Part shown: in pieces, positions 18,308 to 27,700 of the stretch
Layout of the letters: each line of letters begins with the position of its first letter
Position numbering within the stretch: the first letter of the stretch is position 1
Assembly (NCBI RefSeq): GCF_030705605.1
Contig: NZ_JAPCKK010000031.1
Location: 248,001-312,000 of the forward strand
Source: Paenibacillus zeirhizosphaerae
Lineage (GTDB): Bacteria; Bacillota; Bacilli; Paenibacillales; Paenibacillaceae
Direction: 5' to 3'
Length of the DNA: 64,000 bases
Notes under the pieces: model-generated
What the model saw: only the letters and a program-made list of their open reading frames with translations
Database searches by the model: none
What the model was told of the DNA's origin: nothing
Made by a program: the position numbers and the translations under genes

Positions 18308-19114
18308 CTATCCTTTCACCAATTTAGAGCGAAGCCGGTTGGATAACCATTCGATGATTAAAATAAGCACAACAAGCCCGATCAGAATGGCACCCACCTG
18401 ACTCCATTTATAACTCCTCATAGCAAAAATAAGCGGTGCGCCAATTCCCCCGGCACCAACCAGTCCCAGGATGGAGGCCTCACGCATATTCATATCGAAC
18501 CGGTAGATCATGACCGATGAAAAGACAGATAACAACTGCGGCACGATCCCGAACCTGATCTTTTCAAATGTTGTGCAGCCGATGGAGGTCATCGATTCCA
18601 GGACGCGGGTATCCAGCTCCTCAATCGCATCCACAAACAGCTTGGCAAGCATTCCGATCGAGACAAGACCCACCGTAAGAACCCCAGCAAAGGGCCCCGG
18701 CCCTGTCACCCGAATCAGCATCAAGCCGTATACGAGCGCGGGAATCGTCCGGATCGTAATGAGCACAAGCCTCGTAAGCCAGGAGACTGGCTTGGGGACG
18801 ATATTGGAAGCCGCCAAAAAAGCGAGCGGAACCGCCAACACCGCCCCCACAAGAGTGCCCAGAAAAGCAATGGCAACCGTTTGCACCAACAGATATACAA
18901 CACCCTGTTCCGTAAAGTTGAAAAGCAGACCGAGGTCCGGCTGCACAAGCCCTTTAAAAATATTAAGCGCAATCCGGGCACCGCTTTGATCCATTTCCTG
19001 AAAGCTTACAGCCGTCAAGGACCATACAAACAGCACAAGGACGACAGCAATAATAGTGATGATATAGCGATGATGGCGCGGAGCAGCAAGCAGTTGCTTT
19101 TCTATTGTCGTCAT
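18308..19114 (-). CDS. phnE: phosphonate ABC transporter permease PhnE, second copy
   Basis: 268 residues, about six membrane helices. Family landmarks include VLESMTSIGCTTFEKIRFGI and the PhnE loop RFDMNMREASILGLVGAGGIG, the segment that contacts the ATPase. It is the last gene of the phnD-phnC-phnE-phnE operon, 16 bases after the previous permease. Phn transporters import phosphonates or phosphite; the two permeases probably form a heterodimer. Confidence 0.93.
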   Translation of the reverse strand: MTTIEKQLLAAPRHHRYIITIIAVVLVLFVWSLTAVSFQEMDQSGARIALNIFKGLVQPDLGLLFNFTEQGVVYLLVQTVAIAFLGTLVGAVLAVPLAFLAASNIVPKPVSWLTRLVLITIRTIPALVYGLMLIRVTGPGPFAGVLTVGLVSIGMLAKLFVDAIEELDTRVLESMTSIGCTTFEKIRFGIVPQLLSVFSSVMIYRFDMNMREASILGLVGAGGIGAPLIFAMRSYKWSQVGAILIGLVVLILIIEWLSNRLRSKLVKG

Positions 19115-19130
19115 AACCCGATTTTCTCCC

Positions 19131-19946
19131 TTATATCAGCTTTTTCCGGAAATGCTCGCTAATCGTCTCAATCAGATATACGGTGACGATTAAGGCCAGA
19201 ATAATCATGCCAACGCCCGAATAATCCCGCCAGCCCAGGTTCTCATTGATGAGCAGCCCGATTCCTCCGGCTCCGACGTAACCCAGAATAGCCGCATAAC
19301 GAACGTTTCCCTCAAAGCAAAACAGGGAAGTCGACAGATAACCCGGAAGCACCTGGGGAAGAGCCGCATAACGAAACGCCTGAATTCTTGTCATCCCCAG
19401 AGACTCCATCGCTTCAAACGCGCCCATATCGACATTTTCAATTTGTTCATACACCAGCTTCCCGACATAGGACAAGGTAAAAAGCATAATCGCAACCGTT
19501 CCCGCCATAGGGCCGAGTCCAAAAATAAAGGTTGCAATCAAGGCGGTCACAAGTGTAGGCAGTGTTCTCAGAAGGCTGAGCACCGTTTTGCAGATGACCA
19601 CAATCACTTGGCTGTGAACAATGTTCGAAGAGGCCAGCACGGCTGTGGGAAGTGCCAGCACGGCTCCGATCATGGAACCGAGCAGGGACATCTTGAGCGT
19701 ATCCAGCAGCGGCTCCCAGATCCCGGCGAAGCTGCCCCAATTCGGAGGAATCATGTCACCGATAATCACAAAAAATTGGCCGATGCGTGCAACAAGCATG
19801 TCTATGTTAAAGTCGGTAAATTGTACGGATGCCATGGTGCAGATCAACAGCATCAGCAGAACTAAAGGCGTCCAGGACCTTTTTTGCAGAACAACTTTGC
19901 CGTTTGGCAGCTTTATGGATTGAGGCGGGAGGATCTTGTCAATCAT
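19131..19946 (-). CDS. phnE: phosphonate ABC transporter permease PhnE, first copy
   Basis: 271 residues from ATG 19946 behind GGGGGAGAAGC; a longer frame to 19973 runs back into phnC and is less likely. Membrane helices plus FEAMESLGMTRIQAFRYAALP and FEGNVRYAAILGYVGAGGIG, the PhnE signature. Its start overlaps the phnC stop by 8 bases. Confidence 0.93.
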   Translation of the reverse strand: MIDKILPPQSIKLPNGKVVLQKRSWTPLVLLMLLICTMASVQFTDFNIDMLVARIGQFFVIIGDMIPPNWGSFAGIWEPLLDTLKMSLLGSMIGAVLALPTAVLASSNIVHSQVIVVICKTVLSLLRTLPTLVTALIATFIFGLGPMAGTVAIMLFTLSYVGKLVYEQIENVDMGAFEAMESLGMTRIQAFRYAALPQVLPGYLSTSLFCFEGNVRYAAILGYVGAGGIGLLINENLGWRDYSGVGMIILALIVTVYLIETISEHFRKKLI

Positions 19947-20697
19947 GCTTCTCCCCCTCCCATTGGCCGCCATAAATATGCTGCAGGATTTCCGGTGTTA
20001 CCTTGGATGCTTCCCCGTCAAAAACAACTTCCCCTTGGCTAATGCCGATGATCCGGTCCGCATATTCCAGAGCCATGTCCACGTGGTGAATGTTCATGAT
20101 GACGGAAATGCTCATGGCCTTATTTATGTTTTTGAAATCATCCATCACCACCCGGGCAGTCACCGGGTCCAGCGATGCAATCGGCTCATCCGCAAGAATG
20201 ATGTCGGGGCTCTGAGCCAATGTCCGTGCCAGAGCAACTCGCTGCTGCTGGCCGCCGGATAGCTGGTCTACACGAACAAAGGACTTATCCAGAATTCCTA
20301 CCTTATCAAGAGCCTCCAGCGCTTTGATCTTCTGCTCCCTGGTATAGATGCCTGTCCATTTCCGCCAATACGGAAGCTCAGGCACAAAGGAGACCAGCAC
20401 ATTTTTAAGCACCGTGGTTCTCGTTACGAGGTTGAAGGATTGAAAAATCATCCCGATGCGGCGGCGGAAACGGCGGATCTCCCTGCCCTTTAGCTTGGCC
20501 ACATCCACATCATCCACCATCAATGTGCCGCCTGTAATCTCATGCATCCGGTTAATACAGCGAATCAGCGTCGATTTTCCTGCCCCGGACAAACCGATGA
20601 CCGCTACAAATTCGCCCTGCTCAATCCTCAGATTAATGTCGCGCAGCGCGGCCGTCCCGTTGGCATAGGTCTTATCCACATGAATAAATTCAATCAT
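19939..20697 (-). CDS. phnC: phosphonate ABC transporter ATP-binding protein PhnC
   Basis: 252 residues with Walker A GLSGAGKST, signature LSGGQQQRVALARTLA, Walker B IILADEP and the switch His in VIMNIHHVDMAL. The start overlaps the phnD stop by 4 bases. It powers import with the two PhnE permeases. Confidence 0.96.
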   Translation of the reverse strand: MIEFIHVDKTYANGTAALRDINLRIEQGEFVAVIGLSGAGKSTLIRCINRMHEITGGTLMVDDVDVAKLKGREIRRFRRRIGMIFQSFNLVTRTTVLKNVLVSFVPELPYWRKWTGIYTREQKIKALEALDKVGILDKSFVRVDQLSGGQQQRVALARTLAQSPDIILADEPIASLDPVTARVVMDDFKNINKAMSISVIMNIHHVDMALEYADRIIGISQGEVVFDGEASKVTPEILQHIYGGQWEGEKHD

Positions 20698-21779
20698 GGA
20701 GCTGCTTTCATGCTTCTCAACAGCTCTTGCGCTTTTCTTTCGCCATCATAGTCGGATGCTTGTGCTTCCTTGTAGCCTTCATGGGTATAGACCGCAATGA
20801 CGTCTTTCCCTTCATCCGTCTGGGCAATAGCGACAAAGGCTCTTTGCAGAGCTGCTTTAAACTCATCGTTCATGAGCGCACTGTTTTTGCTGACACTGAT
20901 GGTATCGTTGTAAATCGGCTGCGTTACGCCAATCACATTCGTTTCGTCCCAGATCGCACCCTTCCGTCCGAAGTCAGTTGTCCATTGCTCCGCATAATCT
21001 CTTCTTGCATCGGCATAAGCCACGATAACGTCCGCCTGACCTGCGGACAGCCGAGCAAACGAGCTGCCGTAGGAATCCGATTGAACCACATGAGCAAGGT
21101 CGGTTATGCTTTTCTGGTAATGCTCCTGAAGCCACAGCGTCGGATAAATATATCCGGCAGAGGAAGAGGAAGACATGACAGCCCAGTTTGCACGATTCAA
21201 ATCATCCCAGGTCAGCTCTTCGCCGCTGTTCACTTTTTCAGCCAAAGCCTTTCCCTTCTCAGTAGGCCCGGTTATAAAAAGACTTCGGTAATAGGTTACC
21301 TGCTCGTCCGTCGGCTCTGTCGGCTTATTGGCATTCCAATCCTTCGGAGCGTCCGAATCATTGGACAGCCCTGCACGGGTTGCCGTCAATATCACATCTG
21401 CGCCGTCATCGTACAAAGCATACGTTCCGCCTGGAATGAAGCCAATGTCTGTTGTGCCGGCTGCCAGTGCTTCACCCACCGCTTCGTAAGTCGTTCCGAC
21501 ATTAATGTCCACGTTACCTACTGTGTAACCTTCGGTCTGCAGCTGTTTTTTCAACAATTCCTTGAGCGGCTCGGTTGTCGTAATGATTTGCTCCGGGTCC
21601 TTGGATGGAACAAAGCTCACCTTGAGCTCCTGGATTTCCTTATTTCCAGAGGAAGCCTCACCAGATGATTCACCCGTTCCTGAAGCGTTGCTGTTTGTAG
21701 TTGCATTACCGGAGCCACATCCGGCCAACAGCCCGATGGCCAACATGAATGGGACAAAAAGCTTGAATTTGTTTTTCAC
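20694..21779 (-). CDS. phnD: phosphonate/phosphite-binding lipoprotein PhnD
   Basis: 361 residues from a GTG start behind AAAGGGG. The lipobox LLAGC sets the lipidated Cys at 21. The periplasmic-binding fold shows LKVSFVPSKDPEQI, DIGFIPGGTYAL and SSSSAGYIYPTLWLQ, the ligand-loop region of PhnD-type proteins. First gene of the operon; a candidate PhoP box lies about 85 bases upstream. Confidence 0.95.
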   Translation of the reverse strand: MKNKFKLFVPFMLAIGLLAGCGSGNATTNSNASGTGESSGEASSGNKEIQELKVSFVPSKDPEQIITTTEPLKELLKKQLQTEGYTVGNVDINVGTTYEAVGEALAAGTTDIGFIPGGTYALYDDGADVILTATRAGLSNDSDAPKDWNANKPTEPTDEQVTYYRSLFITGPTEKGKALAEKVNSGEELTWDDLNRANWAVMSSSSSAGYIYPTLWLQEHYQKSITDLAHVVQSDSYGSSFARLSAGQADVIVAYADARRDYAEQWTTDFGRKGAIWDETNVIGVTQPIYNDTISVSKNSALMNDEFKAALQRAFVAIAQTDEGKDVIAVYTHEGYKEAQASDYDGERKAQELLRSMKAAP

Positions 21780-21861
21780 TTACACAGACCCCTTTGTAAT
21801 AGATTGTTGTTATGTATCGCTTGGAAACAAGCACTATCATACTTCTTGAGTATCATAGAGG

Positions 21862-21878
21862 GGTTAATCCTATGTAAA
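21862..21878 (-). promoter_or_regulatory. candidate PhoP box upstream of phnD
   Basis: On the minus strand the sequence reads TTTACA, five bases, TTAACC. Bacillus PhoP binds tandem TT(A/T/C)ACA-like hexamers spaced by five bases. Only two hexamers are clear, so this is suggestive rather than firm. Confidence 0.45.
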
Positions 21879-21944
21879 AGGAATGATAAACCTTACAAAT
21901 ACATACAATTCAACTTCGATGGTGTCCCCAAAGGCTCTTGACCG

Positions 21945-22118
21945 GGGGCACTCTTTTCGTGCGTGGGGAGACGCTCCGAGAACGAAGCATTCCTACAATC
22001 CCTGTTGACCCTTCGGGCCAAAGGGGACCGCTCCGCTTTTCCGGAATTGCTTCGTTCTCTCCGCTGCTGCGTGCAGACCCCTACTTAACAAGAACATCTG
22101 GAACGCAATCTTCTGGTT
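21945..22118 (+). repeat. dispersed hairpin repeat, copy B
   Basis: A 105-base core (outer arms GAGAACGAAGCA/TGCTTCGTTCTC, inner CCTTCGGGCCAAAGGGG) plus flanks GGGGGCACTCTTTTCGTGCG and AACAAGAACA shared with copy C at 62569. Lies between the phnD promoter region and the dehydrogenase gene. Confidence 0.85.
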
Positions 22119-22204
22119 TAACAAAATTGAAAAAGGGGCGCCCTAAGCCATTTTCATGACTTTTGGGACTGCCCCTTTTCTGTTGCCAGTATCTTCTCTT
22201 CTCT

Positions 22205-23089
22205 TTATTCCTTCACCCAATGCTTATACAGCACTTGTGTCCCTTTCTCGTCGTAGCCCAGCTCTGACAGTTGCCGGTACAGTGACTCCGCCAAGGCAAG
22301 CCCCGGAGTATCCATTCCCATCTCCCTGGCTGACTCCAGCGCAATTCCCATATCCTTGATAAAATGCTTCACATAAAAGCCAGGCTCAAAGTTGCCGGCA
22401 ATCATGCGCGGCCCCAGGTTGCTAAGCGACCAGCTTCCTGCTGCCCCGCTTTCAATGCTCTTAAGCACCTGTTCAGGATTCAGTCCCGCATGCTTGGCGT
22501 AAGCAAGCGCCTCGCAGACGCCGATCATATTGGTAGCGATAGCAATCTGATTGCACATTTTCGTATGCTGTCCCGCACCGGCTGCGCCCTGCAGCACAAT
22601 ATTGGTTCCCATCAGCTTAAGGATCGGCAGAACGGCTTCGTAATCCTCCTCGCTGCCTCCGACCATGATGGACAGCCTCGCTTCCCGCGCTCCGATATCC
22701 CCACCGGATACCGGAGCATCCAACGCATGCCGCCCTTTCGCGGCAGCGGCTTCATGAATCCGCGCAGCCAGCAGCGGACTGGAGGTTGTCATATCGATCA
22801 AGTAAGCCCCGCTGCGGGCGTTCGCGATCAGACCGTTCTCTCCAAGATAGATCTGCTCCACATCATGAGGATATCCAACCATCGTGATGATCACATCACA
22901 CTCGGCTGCCAGCTTCGCGGTTGTAGCCTGCCATACCGCTCCCTCCTGCACCAGATCATCCGCCTTCGATGCCGTGCGTGTGTATACATGGACGGTGTGC
23001 CCTGCCTTCATAATGTGACGGGCCATGCTCTTGCCCATCACCCCGATTCCAATAAAACCGACGGTTGCCTGTTCCAGCTTGCTGATCAT
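22205..23089 (-). CDS. NAD(P)-dependent oxidoreductase, 3-hydroxyisobutyrate dehydrogenase family
   Basis: 294 residues from ATG 23089 behind GGAGGGATTTTA. The Rossmann motif is GFIGIGVMGKSMA near residue 11. The substrate motif DAPVSGGDIGAREA and the catalytic Lys segment GAGQHTKMCNQ are present. The family oxidises short beta-hydroxy acids such as 3-hydroxyisobutyrate, tartronate semialdehyde or glyoxylate-type substrates; which one cannot be told here. Monocistronic. Confidence 0.92.
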   Translation of the reverse strand: MISKLEQATVGFIGIGVMGKSMARHIMKAGHTVHVYTRTASKADDLVQEGAVWQATTAKLAAECDVIITMVGYPHDVEQIYLGENGLIANARSGAYLIDMTTSSPLLAARIHEAAAAKGRHALDAPVSGGDIGAREARLSIMVGGSEEDYEAVLPILKLMGTNIVLQGAAGAGQHTKMCNQIAIATNMIGVCEALAYAKHAGLNPEQVLKSIESGAAGSWSLSNLGPRMIAGNFEPGFYVKHFIKDMGIALESAREMGMDTPGLALAESLYRQLSELGYDEKGTQVLYKHWVKE

Positions 23090-23284
23090 TAAAATCCCTC
23101 CGTTACTTCGTGCCCGATTGGCGTAAAATCTTAATCTATATGACAATCTGTATGACTATTTCGCTCCTTGCTCCCCCTGTTCCTTCTGTATCCATTACTC
23201 TTGTCCGAGGTTCCATTCCGGGTACCCGTTCACTGACGGTGTATATACGAACTTTCCCTGCTTCATAACCGCTCATGGACATGT

Positions 23285-23746
23285 TTAACGCATTAGCTCA
23301 TCTAGCGTCCTCTCCCACCGCTCCAGCACCTCGGCAGGATTGTTCAAACGAATCGTAACGCCCGTCAAAATATCGGCATACTTCGCTGTATCTGTTCTGG
23401 ACGCAGCAACAGACGCCGCAAAGCGAGTGCGCGGGTACTCCGCATCCGGCAGCTCGGGCAGCTCTTCTAGCAGCAGCCTTAGATAATGCGCCTTGCCTCC
23501 GGCAAAAGCGGCCAACGTCGCTTTACCCGTCCTAATCATATTGCCTGTCGTCGTTGTGCCGGGCCAAAGTGCCAATCGCAGGCACCGCCTGTCCAAAGCC
23601 ACGATCTCTCCCGCACTGATCATCGCGATATGCGGCCAAAGATCCTCCGTAACGGTAAGCAGCATCATCGCGTCCCCTTGCTTGCATTCCAATCTGCTTC
23701 CGTCAAGCAGCCAGAACAGCTCCTCGCTCATTTGTACTTCTTCCAC
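23285..23746 (-). CDS. pyridoxamine 5'-phosphate oxidase-fold protein
   Basis: About 153 residues from GTG 23746 behind AAAGGGGAGG. The split-barrel pattern is PHIAMISAGEIVALDRR, RLALWPGTTTTGNMIRTGKA and HYLRLLLEELP. Such small FMN-binding-fold proteins have varied or unknown roles. No partner gene nearby gives a clue. Confidence 0.7.
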   Translation of the reverse strand: MEEVQMSEELFWLLDGSRLECKQGDAMMLLTVTEDLWPHIAMISAGEIVALDRRCLRLALWPGTTTTGNMIRTGKATLAAFAGGKAHYLRLLLEELPELPDAEYPRTRFAASVAASRTDTAKYADILTGVTIRLNNPAEVLERWERTLDELMR

Positions 23747-23925
23747 GGGCTGACCTCCCCTTTTTACTGGCATTGTTTTTATAAAAATACGATAATGGAT
23801 TTATATGAATTGTCCAAGGTTAGGCAACTTCTGTTATCATATATAATGAGATATACTTAAATCTTTTTTTCCTAAATAAAGGCATAAGCACCTAAACTAA
23901 GTATTATATGAAAGGAGGGATAACT

Positions 23926-24186
23926 GTGCCGGAACATGAGAACTTGAGTCGGAGAATTGAAGAATCCAGACAGCAGCTCTACGCATTGGAGCAAGAATAC
24001 GGATTAACTCATGCCTCTGTTCTCAAGCAATCGATGGTTTTGGACGAGCTAATCAACGAATACAACCGGAAATTTTATGCGCGAACCAAAAGCCGTTTTA
24101 CGGGAAGCAGCCAGTTCTTGCGCGAGGAACTTTTGCCGGGTCACTCGTATTTGTACTGCAGCCCTTTCGCCGTTACTTTAAGTTGA
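23926..24186 (+). CDS. Spo0E-like sporulation regulatory phosphatase
   Basis: 86 residues from GTG 23926 behind AAAGGAGGG (an in-frame ATG at 23908 lies upstream of that site). The Spo0E signature SMVLDELINEYNR (S-x-x-L-D) is present after an N-terminal helix. Spo0E proteins remove phosphate from Spo0A~P and delay sporulation. The tail after residue 60 is longer than usual and may be read-through of a frameshift. Confidence 0.85.
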   Translation: MPEHENLSRRIEESRQQLYALEQEYGLTHASVLKQSMVLDELINEYNRKFYARTKSRFTGSSQFLREELLPGHSYLYCSPFAVTLS

Positions 24187-24263
24187 TCGTAGATCTGCCG
24201 TCTGTTCAAAACCATACGACTTGGGGAGAACTTCGAGAATATGTATAATCCTTCAAAAAACAC

Positions 24264-24314
24264 ATTGGCTTCTGCCGTCTCTTACTTCTGAAAGAGTTAC
24301 AGACAGAAGCCAAT
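24264..24314. other. long inverted repeat
   Basis: ATTGGCTTCTG at 24264 pairs perfectly with CAGAAGCCAAT at 24304, with extra pairing inside. The T-run is weak, so it could be a spo0E terminator or part of a small RNA. The rest of 24187-24508 holds no gene; it borders the first CRISPR array. Confidence 0.55.
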
Positions 24315-24508
24315 ACATTTATATCCTCTTCTTTTCCCTCTCTTATTTCATGACCAAAGTCAACTCTCTGTGAATCCTCGATTTTACTTTCTCAATATGT
24401 AACGCTCTCGCCTTTATAATTCTTCGTCTCAATAACAAATAACCCCTTGGAGTGATTACAACGTGATCGACCTGGGAATAACCGGAGTGGGCTTTGGGGC
24501 TGCCGGGT

Positions 24509-24954
24509 ATTTCGAATCACATGCTCTATGAGGAGCGTGACTCCTTGTTCCCGTTGCGAAATGATCGGCCCCTCGCGATTTCAATCCACACGCTCCATAA
24601 GGAGCATGACTACAACGCCTTGTCCAAATATTTTGTCAGCCATGCGATTTCAATCCACACGCTCCATGAGGAACGTGACGATGACCACTTCTGTCCAAGC
24701 CCGGGATTTCGGATTTCAATCCACACGCTCCATGAGGAACGTGACTTGGATGGCATGAAATATCTCAAGGCACAACAATATATATTTCAATCCACACGCT
24801 CCATGAGGAACGTGACGTCCAATCCAATTTGGCAAGTGGACCACTTAATGATGATTTCAATCCACACGCTCCATGAGGAACGTGACAGAACAACCATGAG
24901 TAACCCAAACCCAAACAAACAATTTCAATCCACACGCTCCATGAGGAACGTGAC
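24509..24954 (-). CRISPR. CRISPR array 1, 7 repeats
   Basis: 33-bp repeats start at 24509 (degenerate), 24578, 24647, 24713, 24784, 24854 and 24922, with spacers of 33-38 bases. The repeat begins ATTTCAATCCACACGCTCC and ends GGAACGTGAC in most copies. The complement ends in GGATTGAAAT, the type I-C handle, so transcription is from the right on the minus strand. The degenerate repeat at the left (distal) end agrees. Confidence 0.97.
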
Positions 24955-25179
24955 AGCGAAAATATAGTGGATTCATCCTCTTTCGGCATGAATCTCCTAC
25001 AAATCCTTGTAAATCAATGCTATAAAAGTTTCAATTCACAGTTGACTTTTCAGCTTCCAGCTTATAAAGGGATGCTTTCGACAAAATTCGAGGTGCGAAT
25101 GTCCCAGGGATTTCATGTGCGCTTCACATTCGCACCTCAGAGAATGCGTGGGCTTTCCATATCATATTGACTCTTTGGC
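24955..25179 (-). promoter_or_regulatory. leader of CRISPR array 1
   Basis: Directly abuts the last repeat and is conserved at eight arrays: AGCGAAAATATAGTGGATTC, an ATG AATCTCCTAC box, then a 13-bp perfect inverted repeat (GAGGTGCGAATGT at 25090, ACATTCGCACCTC at 25126). Its position on the cas2 side of the array identifies it as the leader. Confidence 0.85.
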
Positions 25180-25412
25180 ACGGATACATTCAAACACCGA
25201 GTTTTGCACACGTTGACCGCGGTCTACACACTTCTTCGCTACTTTATTAGTCCGTCGGTGCCTGCCTTCTTTATACACTGTACTGACATCATACGTAATC
25301 AGAACCAGCAACACAACCTGCTTCCACAAAAAATGGCGGATATTCATCATGATCCCCACGGATATGTCGGGCCAGCAGCAAGCGAGTAAGTCGAACAAAT
25401 GAATGCTCCTCA
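25180..25412 (-). pseudogene. cas2 5' fragment and cas1 3' fragment
   Basis: Minus-strand reading from about 25314 gives LLVLITYDVSTVYKEGR, then GQRVQNSVFECI, the first half of a type I-C Cas2, which breaks off at 25180. Upstream (25330-25395) is LLLARHIRGDHDEYPPF, the C-terminal end of Cas1. Both are truncated and cannot make functional proteins. Confidence 0.85.
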
Positions 25413-25514
25413 TAACGAGGGAATTCTCGCCTCGTGGAGCGTGACGTACAAGGAGACAGCATGATCGGGGACCACATTACCATTTCAATCCACACGCTCC
25501 ATAAGGAGCGCGAC
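25413..25514 (-). CRISPR. CRISPR array 2, 2 repeats
   Basis: A degenerate terminal repeat (ending CTCGTGGAGCGTGAC at 25445), one 36-base spacer and one good repeat at 25482-25514. The degenerate repeat is fused to the cas1 fragment to its left. Confidence 0.9.
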
Positions 25515-25579
25515 AGCGGAAATGTAGTGGATTCATCCTCTTTGGGCATGAATCTCCTACAAATCCTTGTAAAACAACA
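25515..25579 (-). promoter_or_regulatory. truncated leader of CRISPR array 2
   Basis: The first 65 bases match the other leaders, then the sequence changes abruptly at CATACATCCGCG. The inverted repeat and cas relic are missing, so this array is probably no longer transcribed or extended. Confidence 0.8.
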
Positions 25580-25749
25580 TACATCCGCGACAAGCATATA
25601 ATGGTTATGGGAGCAGTCATCAACCTTAAAAAGCCACCGATGTTGGCGCTTATACCTGGCATCGGTGATTTCGAAATAAGTATTATGAATATATTTCGTG
25701 ATTATGCTATAATGTAGTCATCAGTAAGGCTACAAATGGGTAAAATAAA

Positions 25750-25790
25750 AAAATAGCCACGATGCTCTAACATCGCAGCTATTCCAGACA
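25750..25790 (-). terminator. terminator of small toxin-like gene
   Basis: On the minus strand AATAGCTGCGATG pairs imperfectly with CATCGTGGCTATT and is followed by TTTTTTT. It lies about 70 bases after the 42-residue peptide gene. Confidence 0.75.
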
Positions 25791-25859
25791 AAGGCCGATG
25801 GGCAACCACGGCGAGATTCTCAATACAACTTCGAAAAATCACCGGAGCAGGGTCCCAAC

Positions 25860-25988
25860 CTATTCCCGGTGGTTTTTCTTGTCTCGCACGATTTTCCAGG
25901 CACCCCACAAGGTCATTACACCTACGGCAATGCTGATCAGCTTATCGCTGATTTCCAGGAAGCTCTGTACTATTCCAAGAAGTGACAC
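25860..25988 (-). CDS. 42-residue hydrophobic peptide, possible type I toxin
   Basis: GTG 25988 follows AGAGGGGGTGACGCC. The peptide has one membrane helix (ISIAVGVMTLWGAW) preceded by SLLGIVQSFLEISDK and followed by a charged tail (KIVRDKKNHRE). This matches the layout of holin-like or TxpA/Fst-type toxins. A plus-strand hairpin with T-run inside the same locus (about 25837-25878) could terminate an antisense antitoxin RNA. Toxin identity is inferred from size, helix and RNA architecture. Confidence 0.55.
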   Translation of the reverse strand: MSLLGIVQSFLEISDKLISIAVGVMTLWGAWKIVRDKKNHRE

Positions 25989-26234
25989 GGCGTCACCCCC
26001 TCTCGGGTTGGCTTCGCCGCGTCTTCCCACCGGTTACTTTGTCTCTACTATTGTACCATTTTTGGGTAACTTTTCGAACTGAATCTTTCACTTTCAAGGC
26101 AGTGGCCATCATTCGGACTAAAACTCTTGCAAACTGTAGACTTGGGTACATGGAAGTCGCTAACACTGCTGAAGTAGTTGTGAAAAGAACTTATAATTCA
26201 GGTCATTGGACGACATTTGCAGGGGGAGAAAAAT

Positions 26235-26819
26235 TTGAAATTTTGGTCTAAATCAATAATGATCTTTAGCATAATCATAGCCGTCACAGCATGTTCCAAC
26301 GGGAAAAATACCGATTCGGAAAACAATCATTCTGAAACAAATAATAGTCAAAATGAAGGGGCAGAGGAGGAATTTTTAACAGGGGTACATTTTCCGGACA
26401 CTAATGATTTTTTGGTCCACAAATTCGATATCACTTATGACTCGGCGACTAACACAATAAATTATGATGTAGTCTATAGTTTTGGAGAATTACCAAAAAA
26501 GTATTTATTACAGGGAGAGCATTCGTATTATCTATATTTAGACATCCCGCAAGATTACGCTAAGTTTTTCACTGCCGAATTAACAACGCCTGTTAAAGGA
26601 GAGAGCCTAATTAATGGAGATGATAGTTATCGTACCGCTAGGTATCAGACAAATATAAAGGCCCCTTTAAAGGGGCAATTAACAAACGATATTATTAATT
26701 CAATAGTACAGCATCCCCAAGGTTACTCTATAACTGTATTTGAAAAACCAGATTATCCTGCCAAGCGAATCGTTGGAGTTTATGAATTCGTTGATTTTTT
26801 GCCTCCAAATTTAAAATAA
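26235..26819 (+). CDS. putative lipoprotein of unknown function
   Basis: 194 residues from TTG 26235 behind GGGGGAG. The signal peptide SIMIFSIIIAVTACS has the lipobox VTAC. A polar linker rich in Asn, Ser and Glu follows, then a globular domain. The DNA is AT-rich and stands apart from the CRISPR DNA on both sides. Not recognised as a known family. Confidence 0.75.
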   Translation: MKFWSKSIMIFSIIIAVTACSNGKNTDSENNHSETNNSQNEGAEEEFLTGVHFPDTNDFLVHKFDITYDSATNTINYDVVYSFGELPKKYLLQGEHSYYLYLDIPQDYAKFFTAELTTPVKGESLINGDDSYRTARYQTNIKAPLKGQLTNDIINSIVQHPQGYSITVFEKPDYPAKRIVGVYEFVDFLPPNLK

Positions 26820-26852
26820 ATGGAAATGTAAAAGTTTGTAACTACAGCCCCG

Positions 26853-26878
26853 CGCTGCCGATAGGCAGCGTTTTTTTT
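26853..26878 (+). terminator. rho-independent terminator of lipoprotein gene
   Basis: CGCTGCC pairs with GGCAGCG and is followed by eight T. Confidence 0.92.
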
Positions 26879-26918
26879 CGTTTCCGGCAAACCAGACTGC
26901 TGATTACAGGCATACCTT

Positions 26919-27476
26919 ATTTCAATCCACACGCTCCATAAGGAGCGTGACTTTGATATGACCTTTTCCACGAGTCTCGGCATATTTCAATCCACATGCT
27001 CCACGAGGAGCGTGACTCGCAATTCCGCCACCATCTGAGCCGGGCGACATCATTTCAATCCACACGCTCCATAAGGAGCATGACTTAACACCATCGTGGA
27101 TTACCGGCAGAAGGCAGGCAAATTTCAATCCACACGCCCCTCGCGGAGCGTGACCAAATACTTCGCTTGATTAATTTCAATCCACACGCTCCGTAAGGAG
27201 CATGACGTTTAGCCTTGCGGGAACGTGTTCGTGATCTGGAGATTTCAATCCACACGCTCCATAAGGAACGTGACGATTGAGTGGATTCCTTAATCCCCTT
27301 TAACTGAATTTCAATCCACACGCCCCATAAGGAGCGTGACGATGGCCGACATCTGCTGCAAGTAGATAAAGTCGTATTTCAATCCACACGCCCCATAAGG
27401 AGCGTGACCCATTCCACAATTGCCTTGGCTACACCTAGAACCTATTTCAATCCACACGCCCCATAAGGAGCGTGAC
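26919..27476 (-). CRISPR. CRISPR array 3, 9 repeats
   Basis: Repeats start at 26919, 26984, 27052, 27122, 27174, 27242, 27308, 27376 and 27444. The last three (leader side) share a CCCCATAAGGAG variant. The spacer 27155-27173 is only 19 bases, an apparent deletion. Confidence 0.97.
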
Positions 27477-27700
27477 AGCGAAAATGTAGTGGATTCATCC
27501 ACTTTGGGCATGAATCTCCTACAAATCCTTGTAAAACAATGCTAGAAAAGTTTTAATTCTCAGTTGACTTTTTAACTTCCAGCTTGAAAATGGATACTTT
27601 CGACAAAATCCGAGGTGCGAATGTCCCAGAGATTTCATGTGCGCTTCACATTCGCACCTCAGAGAATTCGTGGGCTTTCCATATCATAGGACTCTTTCGC
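27477..27700 (-). promoter_or_regulatory. leader of CRISPR array 3
   Basis: Same leader sequence as at array 1, with the inverted repeat at 27612-27660. Confidence 0.85.

Noticed and set aside
20727..21668. 313-codon plus-strand frame opposite phnD
   Set aside because: Shadow frame; phnD has a lipobox and family motifs.
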